Below, piece after piece: positions 35,275 through 45,035 of a stretch of DNA of 64,000 nucleotides. Origin of the DNA: Rickettsiella endosymbiont of Xylota segnis. GTDB taxonomy: Bacteria; Pseudomonadota; Gammaproteobacteria; Diplorickettsiales; Diplorickettsiaceae. Location: NCBI RefSeq assembly GCF_964019545.1, contig NZ_OZ026451.1, positions 1,297,001-1,361,000 of the forward strand, read 5' to 3'. The stretch's first letter is position 1. Each line of letters opens with the position of its first letter. Below the pieces are notes generated by a model that saw only the letters and a program-made list of their open reading frames with translations, ran no database searches and was not told the origin of the DNA. Position numbers and translations under genes: made by a program.

Positions 35275-35355
35275 TACCACTCGATGTTAAAGACGTGATT
35301 TCGTCTCTTTAAGGTAAGCTCTATACCCTAGTATTTTCTATCCCTTATTAAAATT

Positions 35356-36687
35356 ATGCGAATAAATCTCTTTGGTGCAGGTTATGTAGGTTTGGTCACA
35401 GCGGCATGTTTAGCCGAGCACGGAAATAAAGTGCTTTGCATTGATATTGATCAAGAAAAAATAAAGCGCTTACAATCAGGCGAATGTCCTATTCATGAGC
35501 CCGATTTGCCTGCTTTATTACAAAAAAATTTAAGCGCTGGACGACTAAATTTTAGTACAGACCCTCAACAAGGCATTGAGCATGGTTTTTATCAATTTAT
35601 TACCGTAGGCACGCCTCAAGATGAAGATGGCTCAGCGGATTTAACTTATGTTTTAGAGGTTGCAGAATATATCGGTAAAACTCTGCAGGAGCCCAGACTG
35701 ATTATCAATAAGTCGACCGTGCCTGTTGGCACTGCTAATAAAGTGAAGGCCATTATTCAAAAGCAATTAGATCATCGTAACGTCAACATTGCATTCGATG
35801 TCGCTTCAAATCCTGAGTTTTTACGTGAAGGCGCGGCAGTGACTGATTTTATGCGTTCTGATCGAATTATTATTGGTACCGATAATAATTCGGCAGAAAC
35901 CCATTTACGACACCTCTATAGGCCCTTTAACCGTAATAACGATCGTTTAATCGCTATGGATATTCGCTCTGCCGAACTGACCAAATATGCGGCCAATGCA
36001 TTTTTAGCCACCAAGATTAGTTTTATAAATGAAATGAGCCAGTTAGCAGAACGTTTAAATGCGGATATAGAGCAAGTTCGCATTGGCATCGGCTCTGATC
36101 CTCGTATCGGTTATCATTTTATTAATCCAGGATGTGGTTATGGTGGTTCTTGTTTTCCTAAGGATGTAGTAGCTTTAGAGGCCACCGCAAAAACGGTTGA
36201 TTATCAACCTCGATTATTAAATGCTGTACATCAAGTTAATGATGCACAAAAAAAACTTTTATTTAGCAAAATTTCTCAATACTTTAAAAAAGATTTACAT
36301 GGAAAGATAATCGCCCTCTGGGGTTTGTCTTTCAAACCAAACACAGACGATATGCGCGAAGCACCTAGCAAAGTGTTGATTGCGTCGGCTTTAGCTGCAG
36401 GAATGAAAATTCAAGCATTTGATCCCGTCGCGATGTCCGAAGCCGCACGTTTGTATAAGAGTGAAACTAATTTTAGTTGTTGTGATAGCCCAGAAAAGGC
36501 CTTAATTAATGCAGATGTTTTAGTAATAGTCACTGAATGGAATATCTTCTTTAATCCTGATTTTCAGCTCATCAAACAACATTTAAAAGAACCCGCTATT
36601 TTTGACGGAAGAAATCTTTATGATCCAGAATGTTTAAAGCAATTGGGAATTAAATACTATGCCATTGGTCGCGGGGAGCATTTATAA
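35356..36687 (+). CDS. ugd: UDP-glucose 6-dehydrogenase
   Basis: A 443-residue enzyme that oxidises UDP-glucose twice to UDP-glucuronate using NAD, feeding surface polysaccharide or modified lipid A synthesis. It has an N-terminal Rossmann motif GAGYVGLVTAACLAEHG, the catalytic cysteine in GCGYGGSCFPKD (about residue 260), and a C-terminal UDP-binding domain with GLSFKPNTDDMREAPS. It ends one base before galU, so the pair is coupled: GalU makes the substrate for Ugd. Confidence 0.97.
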   Translation: MRINLFGAGYVGLVTAACLAEHGNKVLCIDIDQEKIKRLQSGECPIHEPDLPALLQKNLSAGRLNFSTDPQQGIEHGFYQFITVGTPQDEDGSADLTYVLEVAEYIGKTLQEPRLIINKSTVPVGTANKVKAIIQKQLDHRNVNIAFDVASNPEFLREGAAVTDFMRSDRIIIGTDNNSAETHLRHLYRPFNRNNDRLIAMDIRSAELTKYAANAFLATKISFINEMSQLAERLNADIEQVRIGIGSDPRIGYHFINPGCGYGGSCFPKDVVALEATAKTVDYQPRLLNAVHQVNDAQKKLLFSKISQYFKKDLHGKIIALWGLSFKPNTDDMREAPSKVLIASALAAGMKIQAFDPVAMSEAARLYKSETNFSCCDSPEKALINADVLVIVTEWNIFFNPDFQLIKQHLKEPAIFDGRNLYDPECLKQLGIKYYAIGRGEHL

Positions 36688-36688
36688 C

Positions 36689-37567
36689 ATGAAAAAAATT
36701 ACCAAAGCAATTTTCCCGGTTGCGGGTCTTGGTACACGTTTTTTACCCGCAACAAAAGCAAGCCCTAAGGAAATGTTGCCTATTGTGGATAAACCTTTAA
36801 TTCAATATGCAGTAGAAGAAGCGATTGCTGCAGGAATTACTGAACTTATTTTTATAACAAGTAGTAGCAAACGGGCTATTGAAGATCATTTTGATTCGAA
36901 TTATGAATTAGAAGCCAAGCTAGCCGAAACAGGAAAAAAAGACCTGTTAGCTATTGTGAAAAATATCTTACCGAAAGGGGTTAGTTGTGTTTATCTACGC
37001 CAACCAGACACATTAGGCTTGGGACATGCTGTTTTGTGTGCGCGACCTCTTATTAATGGAGAGGCATTTGCTGTTTTACTCGCCGATGATTTGATTGATT
37101 CCACTATCCCTTGTTTGAAACAAATGTTAGATATCTATCAAGAAAAACAGAATACTATCATTGCTGTTCAAGCTATTACTCCTGAAGAAAGTGAACAGTA
37201 CGGGATAATCGGTTATAAAACTAAAGAAGGTAGACTGAGCCAGATTAACACTATTGTAGAAAAACCTAGTCACAAACAAGCCCCTTCCAATTTGGCTGTG
37301 GTTGGTCGCTATATTCTTACTTCGACTATCTTCCCTTATCTTTCGCAGACACCTATTGGAAAAAATGGAGAAATTCAACTAACTGATGCAATCGCTCGAC
37401 AGCTTAAAGACGAAGTAATGTATGCTTGGGAATTTGAAGGTATACGCTATGATTGTGGAAGTAAGTTTGGTTATTTAAAAGCAACGATCGCCCATGCTAT
37501 AAAACACCCAGATACTAAAAACTTATTTACTCATTATTTAAAAACTTTGAATAATAAACTTGATTAA
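36689..37567 (+). CDS. galU: UTP-glucose-1-phosphate uridylyltransferase
   Basis: A 292-residue nucleotidyltransferase producing UDP-glucose. The N-terminal signature PVAGLGTRFLPATKASPKEM, DKPLIQYAVEEA, LGLGHAVLCA and IVEKPSHKQAPSN are present. ATG at 36689 (MKKITKAIFP) is preferred to an upstream in-frame ATG at 36659 inside ugd because GGGGAG precedes it and homologues begin here. The start follows the ugd stop after one base. A strong terminator follows. Confidence 0.97.
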   Translation: MKKITKAIFPVAGLGTRFLPATKASPKEMLPIVDKPLIQYAVEEAIAAGITELIFITSSSKRAIEDHFDSNYELEAKLAETGKKDLLAIVKNILPKGVSCVYLRQPDTLGLGHAVLCARPLINGEAFAVLLADDLIDSTIPCLKQMLDIYQEKQNTIIAVQAITPEESEQYGIIGYKTKEGRLSQINTIVEKPSHKQAPSNLAVVGRYILTSTIFPYLSQTPIGKNGEIQLTDAIARQLKDEVMYAWEFEGIRYDCGSKFGYLKATIAHAIKHPDTKNLFTHYLKTLNNKLD

Positions 37568-37582
37568 TCCTTTGCCCAAAAA

Positions 37583-37614
37583 AAAACGAAGAAGGATTGA
37601 TACCTCTTCGTTTT
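37583..37614. terminator. Bidirectional intrinsic terminator between galU and mltD
   Basis: AAAACGAAGAAGG (37583-37595) pairs with CCTCTTCGTTTT (37603-37614) with one bulged A and a 7-base loop. The stem is flanked by an A run on the left and T run on the right, so it can terminate both galU (plus) and the convergent mltD (minus). Confidence 0.85.
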
Positions 37615-37625
37615 AAAGTTTATGC

Positions 37626-38930
37626 TTATGAAAGCATAATTTTTAATTTTTCACCTGGCTTGAGAAAATCGCCATCAAGCTTATTCCAAGCTTGTATCTT
37701 CTTAACCAATACATGGTAGTGCTTAGCAATACCTGTTAGCGTATCTCCACTTTTTACCAAATAGATTTGCTGCGAACTTGTCTTAGTTTGATGACTCACT
37801 AACTGCACAGGACCATGCTTGCCTTTTGATCCAGCTTGTTTTAAAGCAAGCTTATTATCATTAGGTTGCGCCTTGCCTATCTTATAGTTCGAGCTTGATG
37901 CAGTAACTAATTGTTGTTTATACAACGCTACCCTATCAATAGGTAAAGCAAGCTGACCACGTTTAATCGCAGCCGAAGTACTTTTCACCCCAGGATTCAA
38001 TTCCTTTAAATCCGCAACTCTCATACCTGCTAATTTAGCGACATGAGTTAAACTCATGCTATTTGCGTCAACTAACTCTAAATAAGGCTTAGCACTCACA
38101 GGAGGCAAACTCACGCCATACTTATCTGGATTTTTAACAATCGCAGCTAACGCCAATAAACGCGGAATATAAGAACGTGTCTCAGATGCCAATGGCAATG
38201 CCCAGAAATGGGTGTTCTTATCCTGCTGCGTATTATGGCGAATCGCATTCTGCACGTTACCTTCACCCGTGTCATAAGCCGCTATGGCCAATAACCAGTC
38301 GCCCCCGAAGAAGCTTTTTAAATAGGTAAGGTAATTTAAGGCCGCATTGGTCGAGCTACTAATATCTCGACGACCATCAAAACCTCTATCTTGATGAACA
38401 CCATACCCTTTAGCGGTACTGGTCATTAACTGCCATAAACCAGCCGCGCCGGAAGACGAGTTAGTTGCTGACGGATTATAACCACTCTCAATAATAGGCA
38501 ATAAAACCAATTCTGTAGGCAAATCACGCTTTCTCACCTGCGCATAGACATAGTAAATATAAGGCGCAGCTCGATTCACCGCGTCTTTTAAATAGAGCGG
38601 GTTTTTAGCAAACCAACGGATCTGCTCTTGGACCTGAGGTTGGTTTTCCTCACGAGCTGATAATTGTAAATGGGCTCGAATAGGCTCCCAAAGTGTACCC
38701 TTCTCTACAGCGCTATACAGCGCTTTAGCATTTTGCGGAGCTAAACTACTACCGGTCGATTTCATAATAAGGTTTTGATAGTTTTTACTATCCGTATCGT
38801 TACCCGCACCGCTGAGACCCATACCCCCTTCTTCAGAAGCAGGAAATTGCACACATGCGGTGACACCCACTGCTAGTATGAGTAGTGCGGTAAGTAATAA
38901 TGTATAAATTTTAAGCATTTTATAAGTCAT
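37626..38930 (-). CDS. mltD: Membrane-bound lytic murein transglycosylase D
   Basis: A 434-residue lipoprotein. The N-terminus MTYKMLKIYTLLLTALLI ends in a lipobox-like VTAC. The SLT catalytic domain holds the glutamate in PIIESGYNPSATNSSSGAAG and GLWQLMTSTAKGYG; NYLTYLKSFFGGDWLLAIAAYDTGEGNV follows. There is one clear C-terminal LysM (YLVKSGDTLTGIAKHY) and a diverged one near residues 285-335. It cleaves peptidoglycan glycan strands to 1,6-anhydro products. ATG at 38930 is chosen over a TTG at 38966; ATG 38918 is also possible. It diverges from the methyltransferase gene next to rnhA. Confidence 0.93.
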   Translation of the reverse strand: MTYKMLKIYTLLLTALLILAVGVTACVQFPASEEGGMGLSGAGNDTDSKNYQNLIMKSTGSSLAPQNAKALYSAVEKGTLWEPIRAHLQLSAREENQPQVQEQIRWFAKNPLYLKDAVNRAAPYIYYVYAQVRKRDLPTELVLLPIIESGYNPSATNSSSGAAGLWQLMTSTAKGYGVHQDRGFDGRRDISSSTNAALNYLTYLKSFFGGDWLLAIAAYDTGEGNVQNAIRHNTQQDKNTHFWALPLASETRSYIPRLLALAAIVKNPDKYGVSLPPVSAKPYLELVDANSMSLTHVAKLAGMRVADLKELNPGVKSTSAAIKRGQLALPIDRVALYKQQLVTASSSNYKIGKAQPNDNKLALKQAGSKGKHGPVQLVSHQTKTSSQQIYLVKSGDTLTGIAKHYHVLVKKIQAWNKLDGDFLKPGEKLKIMLS

Positions 38931-38974
38931 ATTAAAGATCTTACGGGGACCGCTTAGGTAGGTCAAGATAAAGG

Positions 38975-39062
38975 GCTTACAAGAGCTAAATTAAACGTCT
39001 TTTTTGTAAGCTTTTAACCTACATTTTAAGCAAGTATTTCTTACTCAAATACCTACATTTTT
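38975..39062. other. Inverted and direct repeats in the mltD/methyltransferase gap
   Basis: GCTTACAA (38975-38982) and TTGTAAGC (39004-39011) form an 8-bp inverted repeat, and ACCTACATTTT occurs twice, at 39017-39027 and 39051-39061, 34 bases apart. The gap (38931-39096) must hold both divergent promoters. No known binding-site consensus is matched. Confidence 0.35.
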
Positions 39063-39096
39063 ACATTGATTTTATGTATATAAGAAAATAAAAACC

Positions 39097-39921
39097 ATGT
39101 ATTTTAAGCTCTTTTTAGTCACACCCTACCTATGCGATAATAAAAAAGGTGTTAAGATTCATCGACTATCACTTCTAACTGTTTTTAGCTGGATAACCCT
39201 TTTGAAACAGCATTACCTAGACATTGAAGATCATCGTTTAGCTAGTCTAATCCCTCATTATGCTGGCCACCACTTATTACAATTGAGCCCTTATTCTTTT
39301 TCAAGCTTATCTACCAGTCCTATTATCCATAAAGTTACGGTTTCTTCGTGCTATAAATGTAAGTTAAATACCTGCCAAAAAGTTGGCTATGATCTGGAAA
39401 GCTTATACACTCATTTACCATTTGCCAATGATAGTATTAACCTAATCCTCATGCCCCATACGCTAGAAGTAAGCAAAAATACCGCACAAGCCATACTTAC
39501 AGAAGCCTGGCGAGTATTAGCCCCCAATGGCCATTTAATTATATTAGGTATCAATCCTGTCAGTTTATGGGGCCTATATCGGTTATGCTCAATTAAAAAG
39601 AAACCTGCTTGGGATGGTCGTTTTCACACAATCCAAACCCTTTGTCAATGGATACACTTTTTAGGGGGTGAAATTCAGCATACTGAGAGCTTTCTATTTA
39701 GACCCCCTTTATCCACCCCCCTCGGTAGGTGGTTATTTAAGAAATTAGCTTGGTTAGAACGAATATCACCTTGGCTTATTCCCTATATGGGAGGAATTTA
39801 TTTGATTATTGCTGAAAAACGAATAAAAAGACTCAATGGGCTAGGCTTAGTTTGGCAATTTCCGCCAGTACTCAATAATAAGGTCTTGGCTACCAATGCT
39901 CGAGGGCCCCACCATGCATAA
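39097..39921 (+). CDS. SAM-dependent methyltransferase (YafS-like)
   Basis: A 274-residue class I methyltransferase of the Methyltransf_11 kind: [19 protein letters not shown] at the start, [16 protein letters not shown] (motif near the usual LP..DS...V...H.LE), [25 protein letters not shown] (post-motif II). The usual glycine-rich SAM loop is poorly kept ([14 protein letters not shown]). In many gammaproteobacteria the homologue lies between gloB/mltD and rnhA, as here. Its substrate is unknown. Its end overlaps the rnhA start by 8 bases. Confidence 0.8.
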   Translation: MYFKLFLVTPYLCDNKKGVKIHRLSLLTVFSWITLLKQHYLDIEDHRLASLIPHYAGHHLLQLSPYSFSSLSTSPIIHKVTVSSCYKCKLNTCQKVGYDLESLYTHLPFANDSINLILMPHTLEVSKNTAQAILTEAWRVLAPNGHLIILGINPVSLWGLYRLCSIKKKPAWDGRFHTIQTLCQWIHFLGGEIQHTESFLFRPPLSTPLGRWLFKKLAWLERISPWLIPYMGGIYLIIAEKRIKRLNGLGLVWQFPPVLNNKVLATNARGPHHA

Positions 39922-40360
39922 AATCCCAAAAATAGAGATTTTTACCGATGGTGCTTGCCGGGGAAACCCTGGGCCTGGAGCCTGGGCGGCTCTCCTGCGA
40001 TACCAGGGGAAAGAAAAAACCATTTCCGGTACCGAAAACACTACTACTAATAATCGCATGGAGTTAATGGCGGCCATTCAGGCTTTAATGGCAGTAAAAA
40101 AACCCTGTCAAATATCACTCAGCACTGATTCGCAATATGTTCAAAAAGGCATTACTGAATGGCTGCCTCAATGGAAGCGACGAGCTTGGCTTACTGCCAA
40201 TAAAAAACCTGTTAAAAATTCTGATTTATGGAAAGAATTAGCTATACAAGCTGAACGTCATCAAATCCGCTGGGAATGGGTAAAAGGACATAGCGGCCAT
40301 CCAGAAAATGACCGTGTAGACAGTTTAGCTAATGCTGCCTTAGACGAGCTGCTAAAATAA
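39914..40360 (+). CDS. rnhA: Ribonuclease HI
   Basis: A 148-residue endonuclease degrading RNA in RNA-DNA hybrids. The four carboxylates are visible: [12 protein letters not shown] (Asp), NNRMELMA (Glu), LSTDSQYV (Asp) and [12 protein letters not shown] (His and Asp). ATG at 39914, with GAGGG before it, is preferred over 39896. In many relatives dnaQ follows rnhA; here the TATACT element overlaps the stop codon and lpxC converges instead. Confidence 0.97.
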   Translation: MHKIPKIEIFTDGACRGNPGPGAWAALLRYQGKEKTISGTENTTTNNRMELMAAIQALMAVKKPCQISLSTDSQYVQKGITEWLPQWKRRAWLTANKKPVKNSDLWKELAIQAERHQIRWEWVKGHSGHPENDRVDSLANAALDELLK

Positions 40361-40481
40361 TACTCTTGGCAATTGAACCCTTGGCTGTGTTACTGCTCAA
40401 CTCCTCGCAATCCTCATGTATGTTTAATACACTCCGGCTCGTTTCCCAGCGCCTTGCCAAAAATCCAATTGTTGTGAGTTA
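40359..40481 (-). repeat. Interspersed TATACT element, copy 4
   Basis: About 123 bp, in inverted orientation, in the convergent rnhA/lpxC gap. The outer end overlaps the rnhA TAA (40358-40360), so the element's terminal bases form part of the stop codon. The left arm AAAAATCCAATTG..TGAGTTA is well kept; the right arm is more diverged (TTGAACCCTTGGCTGTGTTA). CATGAGGATTG is present on the minus strand. Confidence 0.85.
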
Positions 40482-40531
40482 AAATTTATCTCTTAATAGG
40501 GAATACCATAAATTATGGCTTTAGAGAACCT

Positions 40532-41494
40532 TTAGTCCTTAATATAATAAGCATCTAGTAAAGCACGTCGATAAACGAGTGGTGCCTTTATTTCATCTTC
40601 AAATTCAACATATTCCCAAGCATCTGCATTGCTCAACAAACGGCGTAATAAAAGATTATTCAATGCATGACCAGATTTATAACCACTAAATGCACCGATG
40701 AGGCTATGGCCTAATAGATAGAGATCTCCCACTGCATCAAGAATTTTATGACGCACAAACTCATCCTCATAACGTAAACCATCTTCATTCAGTACCCTAT
40801 ACTCATCTACAACCACTGCATTATCAAGGCTTCCACCCAAAGCGAGCCGTACCTCACGTAATTTCTCATAGTCTGCCATAAAGCCAAATGTACGTGCGCG
40901 ACTAACCTCTTTAATATAAGAAGTTGTGGAGAAATCAATACTTGCTTTTTGACTACGATTTTGAAAAAGTGGGTGATTAAAGTCAATTTCAAATGAAACC
41001 TTAAATCCATCGAATGGTTCAAAAGAAGCCCATTTATCTCCTTCAGTCACTTTAATAGCTTGTTTGATTCGGATAAAGCGTTTTGAAGCGCTCTGTTCCT
41101 CAATACCTGCCGACTGAATCAAAAAAATAAAGGGTCCTGCGCTTCCATCCATAATGGGAATTTCTGAAGCGGTAATATCAACATACGCGTTATCAATACC
41201 CAAACCTGCCATAGCCGACATTAAATGCTCTATGGTCGCAACTCTGACACCATTTTTCAGTAAAGTAGTTTGTAAGGTAGTTTCACCGACATGTTCAGCA
41301 CGAGCTTGAACTTCAACAATAGGATTAAAATCTATCCGACGAAAAATAATTCCAGTGTTAATAGGTGCCGGTCGCAAGGTTAATATTGCTGTTTCACCAC
41401 TATGTAATGTAATACCAGCGGCTTTAATAACGTTTTTTAAAGTACGTTGTTTCAGCGCACGTGATGTTTGAATTAAGTTGTTTTTTCTGGACAC
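40532..41494 (-). CDS. lpxC: UDP-3-O-acyl-N-acetylglucosamine deacetylase
   Basis: A 320-residue zinc amidase, the committed step of lipid A synthesis. [31 protein letters not shown] (metal His), [15 protein letters not shown] (metal His and Asp) and the [11 protein letters not shown] region are present. Only a GTG at 41494 is available as start, 2 bases after the ftsZ stop, adding about 14 residues before the KQRTLKN that normally begins the protein. Translation is probably coupled to ftsZ. The retained LpxC shows that the cell still makes lipopolysaccharide. Confidence 0.96.
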   Translation of the reverse strand: MSRKNNLIQTSRALKQRTLKNVIKAAGITLHSGETAILTLRPAPINTGIIFRRIDFNPIVEVQARAEHVGETTLQTTLLKNGVRVATIEHLMSAMAGLGIDNAYVDITASEIPIMDGSAGPFIFLIQSAGIEEQSASKRFIRIKQAIKVTEGDKWASFEPFDGFKVSFEIDFNHPLFQNRSQKASIDFSTTSYIKEVSRARTFGFMADYEKLREVRLALGGSLDNAVVVDEYRVLNEDGLRYEDEFVRHKILDAVGDLYLLGHSLIGAFSGYKSGHALNNLLLRRLLSNADAWEYVEFEDEIKAPLVYRRALLDAYYIKD

Positions 41495-41496
41495 CC

Positions 41497-42675
41497 TTAA
41501 GAAACCTCTTCTTGTCTTCGTAAAAAAGCCGGAATATCAAAATATTCAATATCGGTAACAGCATTATCTGCTGTGGACTTACTTGGTGTAACAACGCCTT
41601 GTTTGCGTAAAACCGTAGGACGCTCCAACTGATGATAATCTAAACTACCGTCAGCTGCTCTAATGAGGCTTGAATCCTCTCCCTCATGCATTACCGTGCC
41701 TGTAGGAAGATGATGTCCTAGACCTGTTATCACTATTGTTACACGTAACTCGTCATTCATTCCTGAATCTATCACTGTACCAATGACAACATTAGCGTCT
41801 TCTGAAGCAATTTCTTTAATCACTCCACCGACTATTCCAAATTCTTTCATTGATAAATCCGGTCCCGCAGTTATATTAACTAATACACCACGTGCACCTT
41901 TTAGATTGATATCTTTTAATAGAGGACTGCCGATAGCGGCATTTGCAGCCGATAGCGCTCTATCTGAACCCAATCCTACTCCTGTACCCATCATGGTCGT
42001 ACCCATCTCTGACATTACGGTTTTAACATCCGCAAAATCCACATTAATTAGACCGGCACGTGTTATCAAAGCAGCAATTCCTTTAACAGCGCCAAATAAT
42101 ACATCATCTACCGCTTTGAATGCATCTAAAAAACTAACTTCATCGCCTAAAACATTCATTAACTTTTCATTAGGGATAGTAATCAGCGAATCGACATGCT
42201 GACTAAGTTGCTTAATTCCTTCCTCAGCTAAGCGCAAACGCTTCTTCCCTTCAATCTCAAAAGGCTTAGTTACGACTGCTACGGTCAAAATTTTCATCTG
42301 CTTAGCAATCTCTGCAATAACGGGTGCCGCACCCGTTCCTGTACCGCCTCCCATCCCTGCCGTGATAAACACCATATCGGCTCCCTCTAAAGCCGCTCTA
42401 ACTCTTTCTCTATCTGCTTCGGCAGCAAGACGACCTATTTCAGGATTTGCTCCAGCACCTAAACCTTTAGTAATTTGTTGACCTAATTGTAATAAACAAT
42501 TAGCAGAAGAGTTTTTTAGCGCTTGGGCATCGGTATTAGCGCAGATAAATTCTACTCCCGGAATATCTTGTGCCAACATATGTTCAAGAGTATTTCCACC
42601 ACCTCCTCCAACGCCAACAACTTTTATGACAGCATTTTGTAGAGGGGGATTGTGCGAATCAAATTTGGCACTCAT
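41497..42675 (-). CDS. ftsZ: FtsZ, tubulin-like division GTPase
   Basis: A 392-residue protein forming the cytokinetic ring. The tubulin signature [10 protein letters not shown] lies near residue 103; the GTP-binding [14 protein letters not shown] starts near 20; the T7-loop region [11 protein letters not shown] is intact. The C-terminal FtsA/ZipA-binding peptide is [19 protein letters not shown] precedes the ATG. It is third in ftsQ-ftsA-ftsZ-lpxC. Confidence 0.98.
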   Translation of the reverse strand: MSAKFDSHNPPLQNAVIKVVGVGGGGGNTLEHMLAQDIPGVEFICANTDAQALKNSSANCLLQLGQQITKGLGAGANPEIGRLAAEADRERVRAALEGADMVFITAGMGGGTGTGAAPVIAEIAKQMKILTVAVVTKPFEIEGKKRLRLAEEGIKQLSQHVDSLITIPNEKLMNVLGDEVSFLDAFKAVDDVLFGAVKGIAALITRAGLINVDFADVKTVMSEMGTTMMGTGVGLGSDRALSAANAAIGSPLLKDINLKGARGVLVNITAGPDLSMKEFGIVGGVIKEIASEDANVVIGTVIDSGMNDELRVTIVITGLGHHLPTGTVMHEGEDSSLIRAADGSLDYHQLERPTVLRKQGVVTPSKSTADNAVTDIEYFDIPAFLRRQEEVS

Positions 42676-42703
42676 AATTAACTCCTAAGAATTTCAGTAT
42701 TAT

Positions 42704-43927
42704 TTAAAAATTTTCGCATAACCAATTTTTTATACGTGCTATTTTTCTACCAAATAAAACATTAGGTTTTCTCTGTTCGCATTGTTGTTGATAGCCATAT
42801 AATAATAAGCCTGTACTGGTTGCATACATTCCATTCGTGGTTACTTCGCTATTCCCAGTAATATATTGAGGATGACCCAGCCTTACGGGTAACTTAAAAA
42901 TTTTCTCTGCTAATTCGACACTCCCACTGACATTAGAAGCACCACCCGTCAACACCACCCCTGCTGCAAGAAATTCTTCAAAACCACTACGATATAATTC
43001 GGCTTTCACTAAATGGAAAAGCTCTTCATAGCGTGGTCCTACCACTTCTGCTAAAGCACGTTTAGTCAGCGTGCGTCCGGGACGATCTCCCACTCCGGAA
43101 ACTTCGACAAGTTCATCTGGATTTGCTAGTTCTGGTAAAGCACAAGCATGTCTTCTTTTTATCTGTTCTGCACTTTGTGTGGGTGTTCTTAACGCAACGG
43201 CAATATCATTCGTGACTTGATCCCCTGCAATTGGAATAACCGATGTAAAACGTATAGCACCTTCAGTAAATATAGCGATATCGGTGGTTCCTCCACCAAT
43301 GTCTATTAAACACACACCCAACTCTTTCTCATCTTCTGTTAATACCGATTGACTCGATGCAAGTTGTTCTAAAATTATTTCCGTCACTTCTAAACCACAG
43401 CGTTGGATACATTTAATGATGTTTTGAGCCGCGCTAACTGCGCCCGTTACCATATGTACTTTAGCTTCTAATCGCACGCCAGACATCCCTATTGGCTCAC
43501 GAATACCTTCTTGGCTATCAATGATAAATTCTTGAGGTAAAATATGTATTATTTTTTGATCCGCTGGAATAGCAACTGCTTTCGCAGCATCAATCACCCG
43601 TTCCACATCTGCATGGGTAACTTCTTGATTTTGAATCGCAACAATTCCATGAGAATTCAAACTTCGAATATGATTTCCAGCAATACCAGTATATACACTT
43701 CGAACTGGGCTGCCTGCCATGGCTTCTGCTTCACCCACAGCTTGCTGAATTGAATCAACGGTTGCATCAATATTAACTACAACACCTCGCTTTAATCCTA
43801 ATGAAGGATAAATTCCCATACCAATAATTTCGATACCATTGGGCTTAACTTCACCCACTAAGGCATTGACCTTGGATGTGCCAATATCTAAACCTACAAT
43901 TAAATTCTTAATCGGTTTCTTTGCCAT
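42704..43927 (-). CDS. ftsA: FtsA, actin-like division protein
   Basis: A 407-residue ATPase that tethers FtsZ to the inner membrane. The actin-family motifs VGLDIGTSKVNALVG, CLIDIGGGTTDIAIF and VLTGGASNVSG are present, as is the SHDS-like domain 1C. The C-terminus (KIARIKNWLCENF) is an amphipathic membrane-targeting helix. It lies 28 bases before ftsZ. Confidence 0.98.
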   Translation of the reverse strand: MAKKPIKNLIVGLDIGTSKVNALVGEVKPNGIEIIGMGIYPSLGLKRGVVVNIDATVDSIQQAVGEAEAMAGSPVRSVYTGIAGNHIRSLNSHGIVAIQNQEVTHADVERVIDAAKAVAIPADQKIIHILPQEFIIDSQEGIREPIGMSGVRLEAKVHMVTGAVSAAQNIIKCIQRCGLEVTEIILEQLASSQSVLTEDEKELGVCLIDIGGGTTDIAIFTEGAIRFTSVIPIAGDQVTNDIAVALRTPTQSAEQIKRRHACALPELANPDELVEVSGVGDRPGRTLTKRALAEVVGPRYEELFHLVKAELYRSGFEEFLAAGVVLTGGASNVSGSVELAEKIFKLPVRLGHPQYITGNSEVTTNGMYATSTGLLLYGYQQQCEQRKPNVLFGRKIARIKNWLCENF

Positions 43928-44093
43928 ATTATTTCACCTTCAATTAAATTCTCTAGATCTTTTCAAACTTCATCATTTAACTTCATTGTTAGGATATAGC
44001 TCATTACTTTATTTTTTGTGAACCGAATTTTCCCCATAAACTCAAAACTCATTGCATTTGGAAAAATCTATTGCTTTACATCATTAATAATTT

Positions 44094-44879
44094 CTAAGAA
44101 ATCCGTTTCTTAAATTTTACTGCCATACCATGGGCATATCGGAGATCCACATAATCTACCATAGATACTTTACTTGCAATAACATCAGAATAAACATCTA
44201 GCAAACGTTCTACTTGTATAGAAGGTTGACTTCGATTTAAATAAACTGTTAACCCATTATCTAACTTTAGATACCAATATTGTTGATCCACTAGTCTTAA
44301 TAATTTAATTTTTAAGTTTAATTGTGCAAACATTGGATTCAATGTGATATAGGTTTGTAATAAATATTTTTGTTGGCCTATAGGCCCTTCAAAAATGGGG
44401 AGATCTAATGCCCTAGAATCTCCATCTGGAATGAAAATATTACCTTGTTCATCTAATAAACCATGCTTTCCAATAAAAGCGATAGGTTTCTTAGTAATAA
44501 AACTTACCGCCAATGTATCCGGCCAAAATCGTTTTATGTTTACATTAGCTATCCATGGTACATGTAAAATTTTTTCTTTTAACCCCTGGCTATCTAAACG
44601 AAAAAAACCTTTTGCAATAAATGGCAAAATAATTTGCTGCAAATGACTTTGCTTAACATAAGTTAAATCACCACTGATTTTAATGTTTTTAACAGGAAAG
44701 CAACTAGGATTGGCTAATTTTTGCCATAATAAAATTAAACTTAATATGAGTAATAAACTCAATGAAAACTTAAAAAACCATCCTTTTGAAGGCAATTGGG
44801 AACTTAAACGGGCCAATCTAGGTTTATCGCGTTGCCTTTGGAATCGTTGGTTTTCAACTACTTTCCCATTTTTAACCAT
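44094..44879 (-). CDS. ftsQ: FtsQ, divisome membrane protein
   Basis: A 261-residue bitopic protein with a basic cytoplasmic N-terminus, one membrane span (about residues 36-54, FSLSLLLILSLILLW), a POTRA domain (FPVKNIKISGDLTYV) and the beta domain ending YVDLRYAHGMAVKFKK. It recruits FtsB/FtsL. Unlike the classical dcw cluster, no ddl or mur genes precede it; dnaE is the upstream neighbour with a 156-base gap, where I see no further feature. Confidence 0.93.
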   Translation of the reverse strand: MVKNGKVVENQRFQRQRDKPRLARLSSQLPSKGWFFKFSLSLLLILSLILLWQKLANPSCFPVKNIKISGDLTYVKQSHLQQIILPFIAKGFFRLDSQGLKEKILHVPWIANVNIKRFWPDTLAVSFITKKPIAFIGKHGLLDEQGNIFIPDGDSRALDLPIFEGPIGQQKYLLQTYITLNPMFAQLNLKIKLLRLVDQQYWYLKLDNGLTVYLNRSQPSIQVERLLDVYSDVIASKVSMVDYVDLRYAHGMAVKFKKRIS

Positions 44880-45035
44880 CGCTTAGCCATCAGAAATACA
44901 AGAAATCAAAGGGGATAATAATCTATATAGTGTGTTTCTGCCAGTTTTACTGATCTAGCTTACTTCATAATATTAAGAGTATTCCGTTTCCTATGAATTT
45001 GAAGAATATATCTCTGCAAGTTCGAACGATATAAA

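Noticed and set aside
35127-35312. Small plus-strand frame between thyA and ugd
   Set aside because: It is almost entirely the interspersed element (copy 3) and has no counterpart elsewhere.
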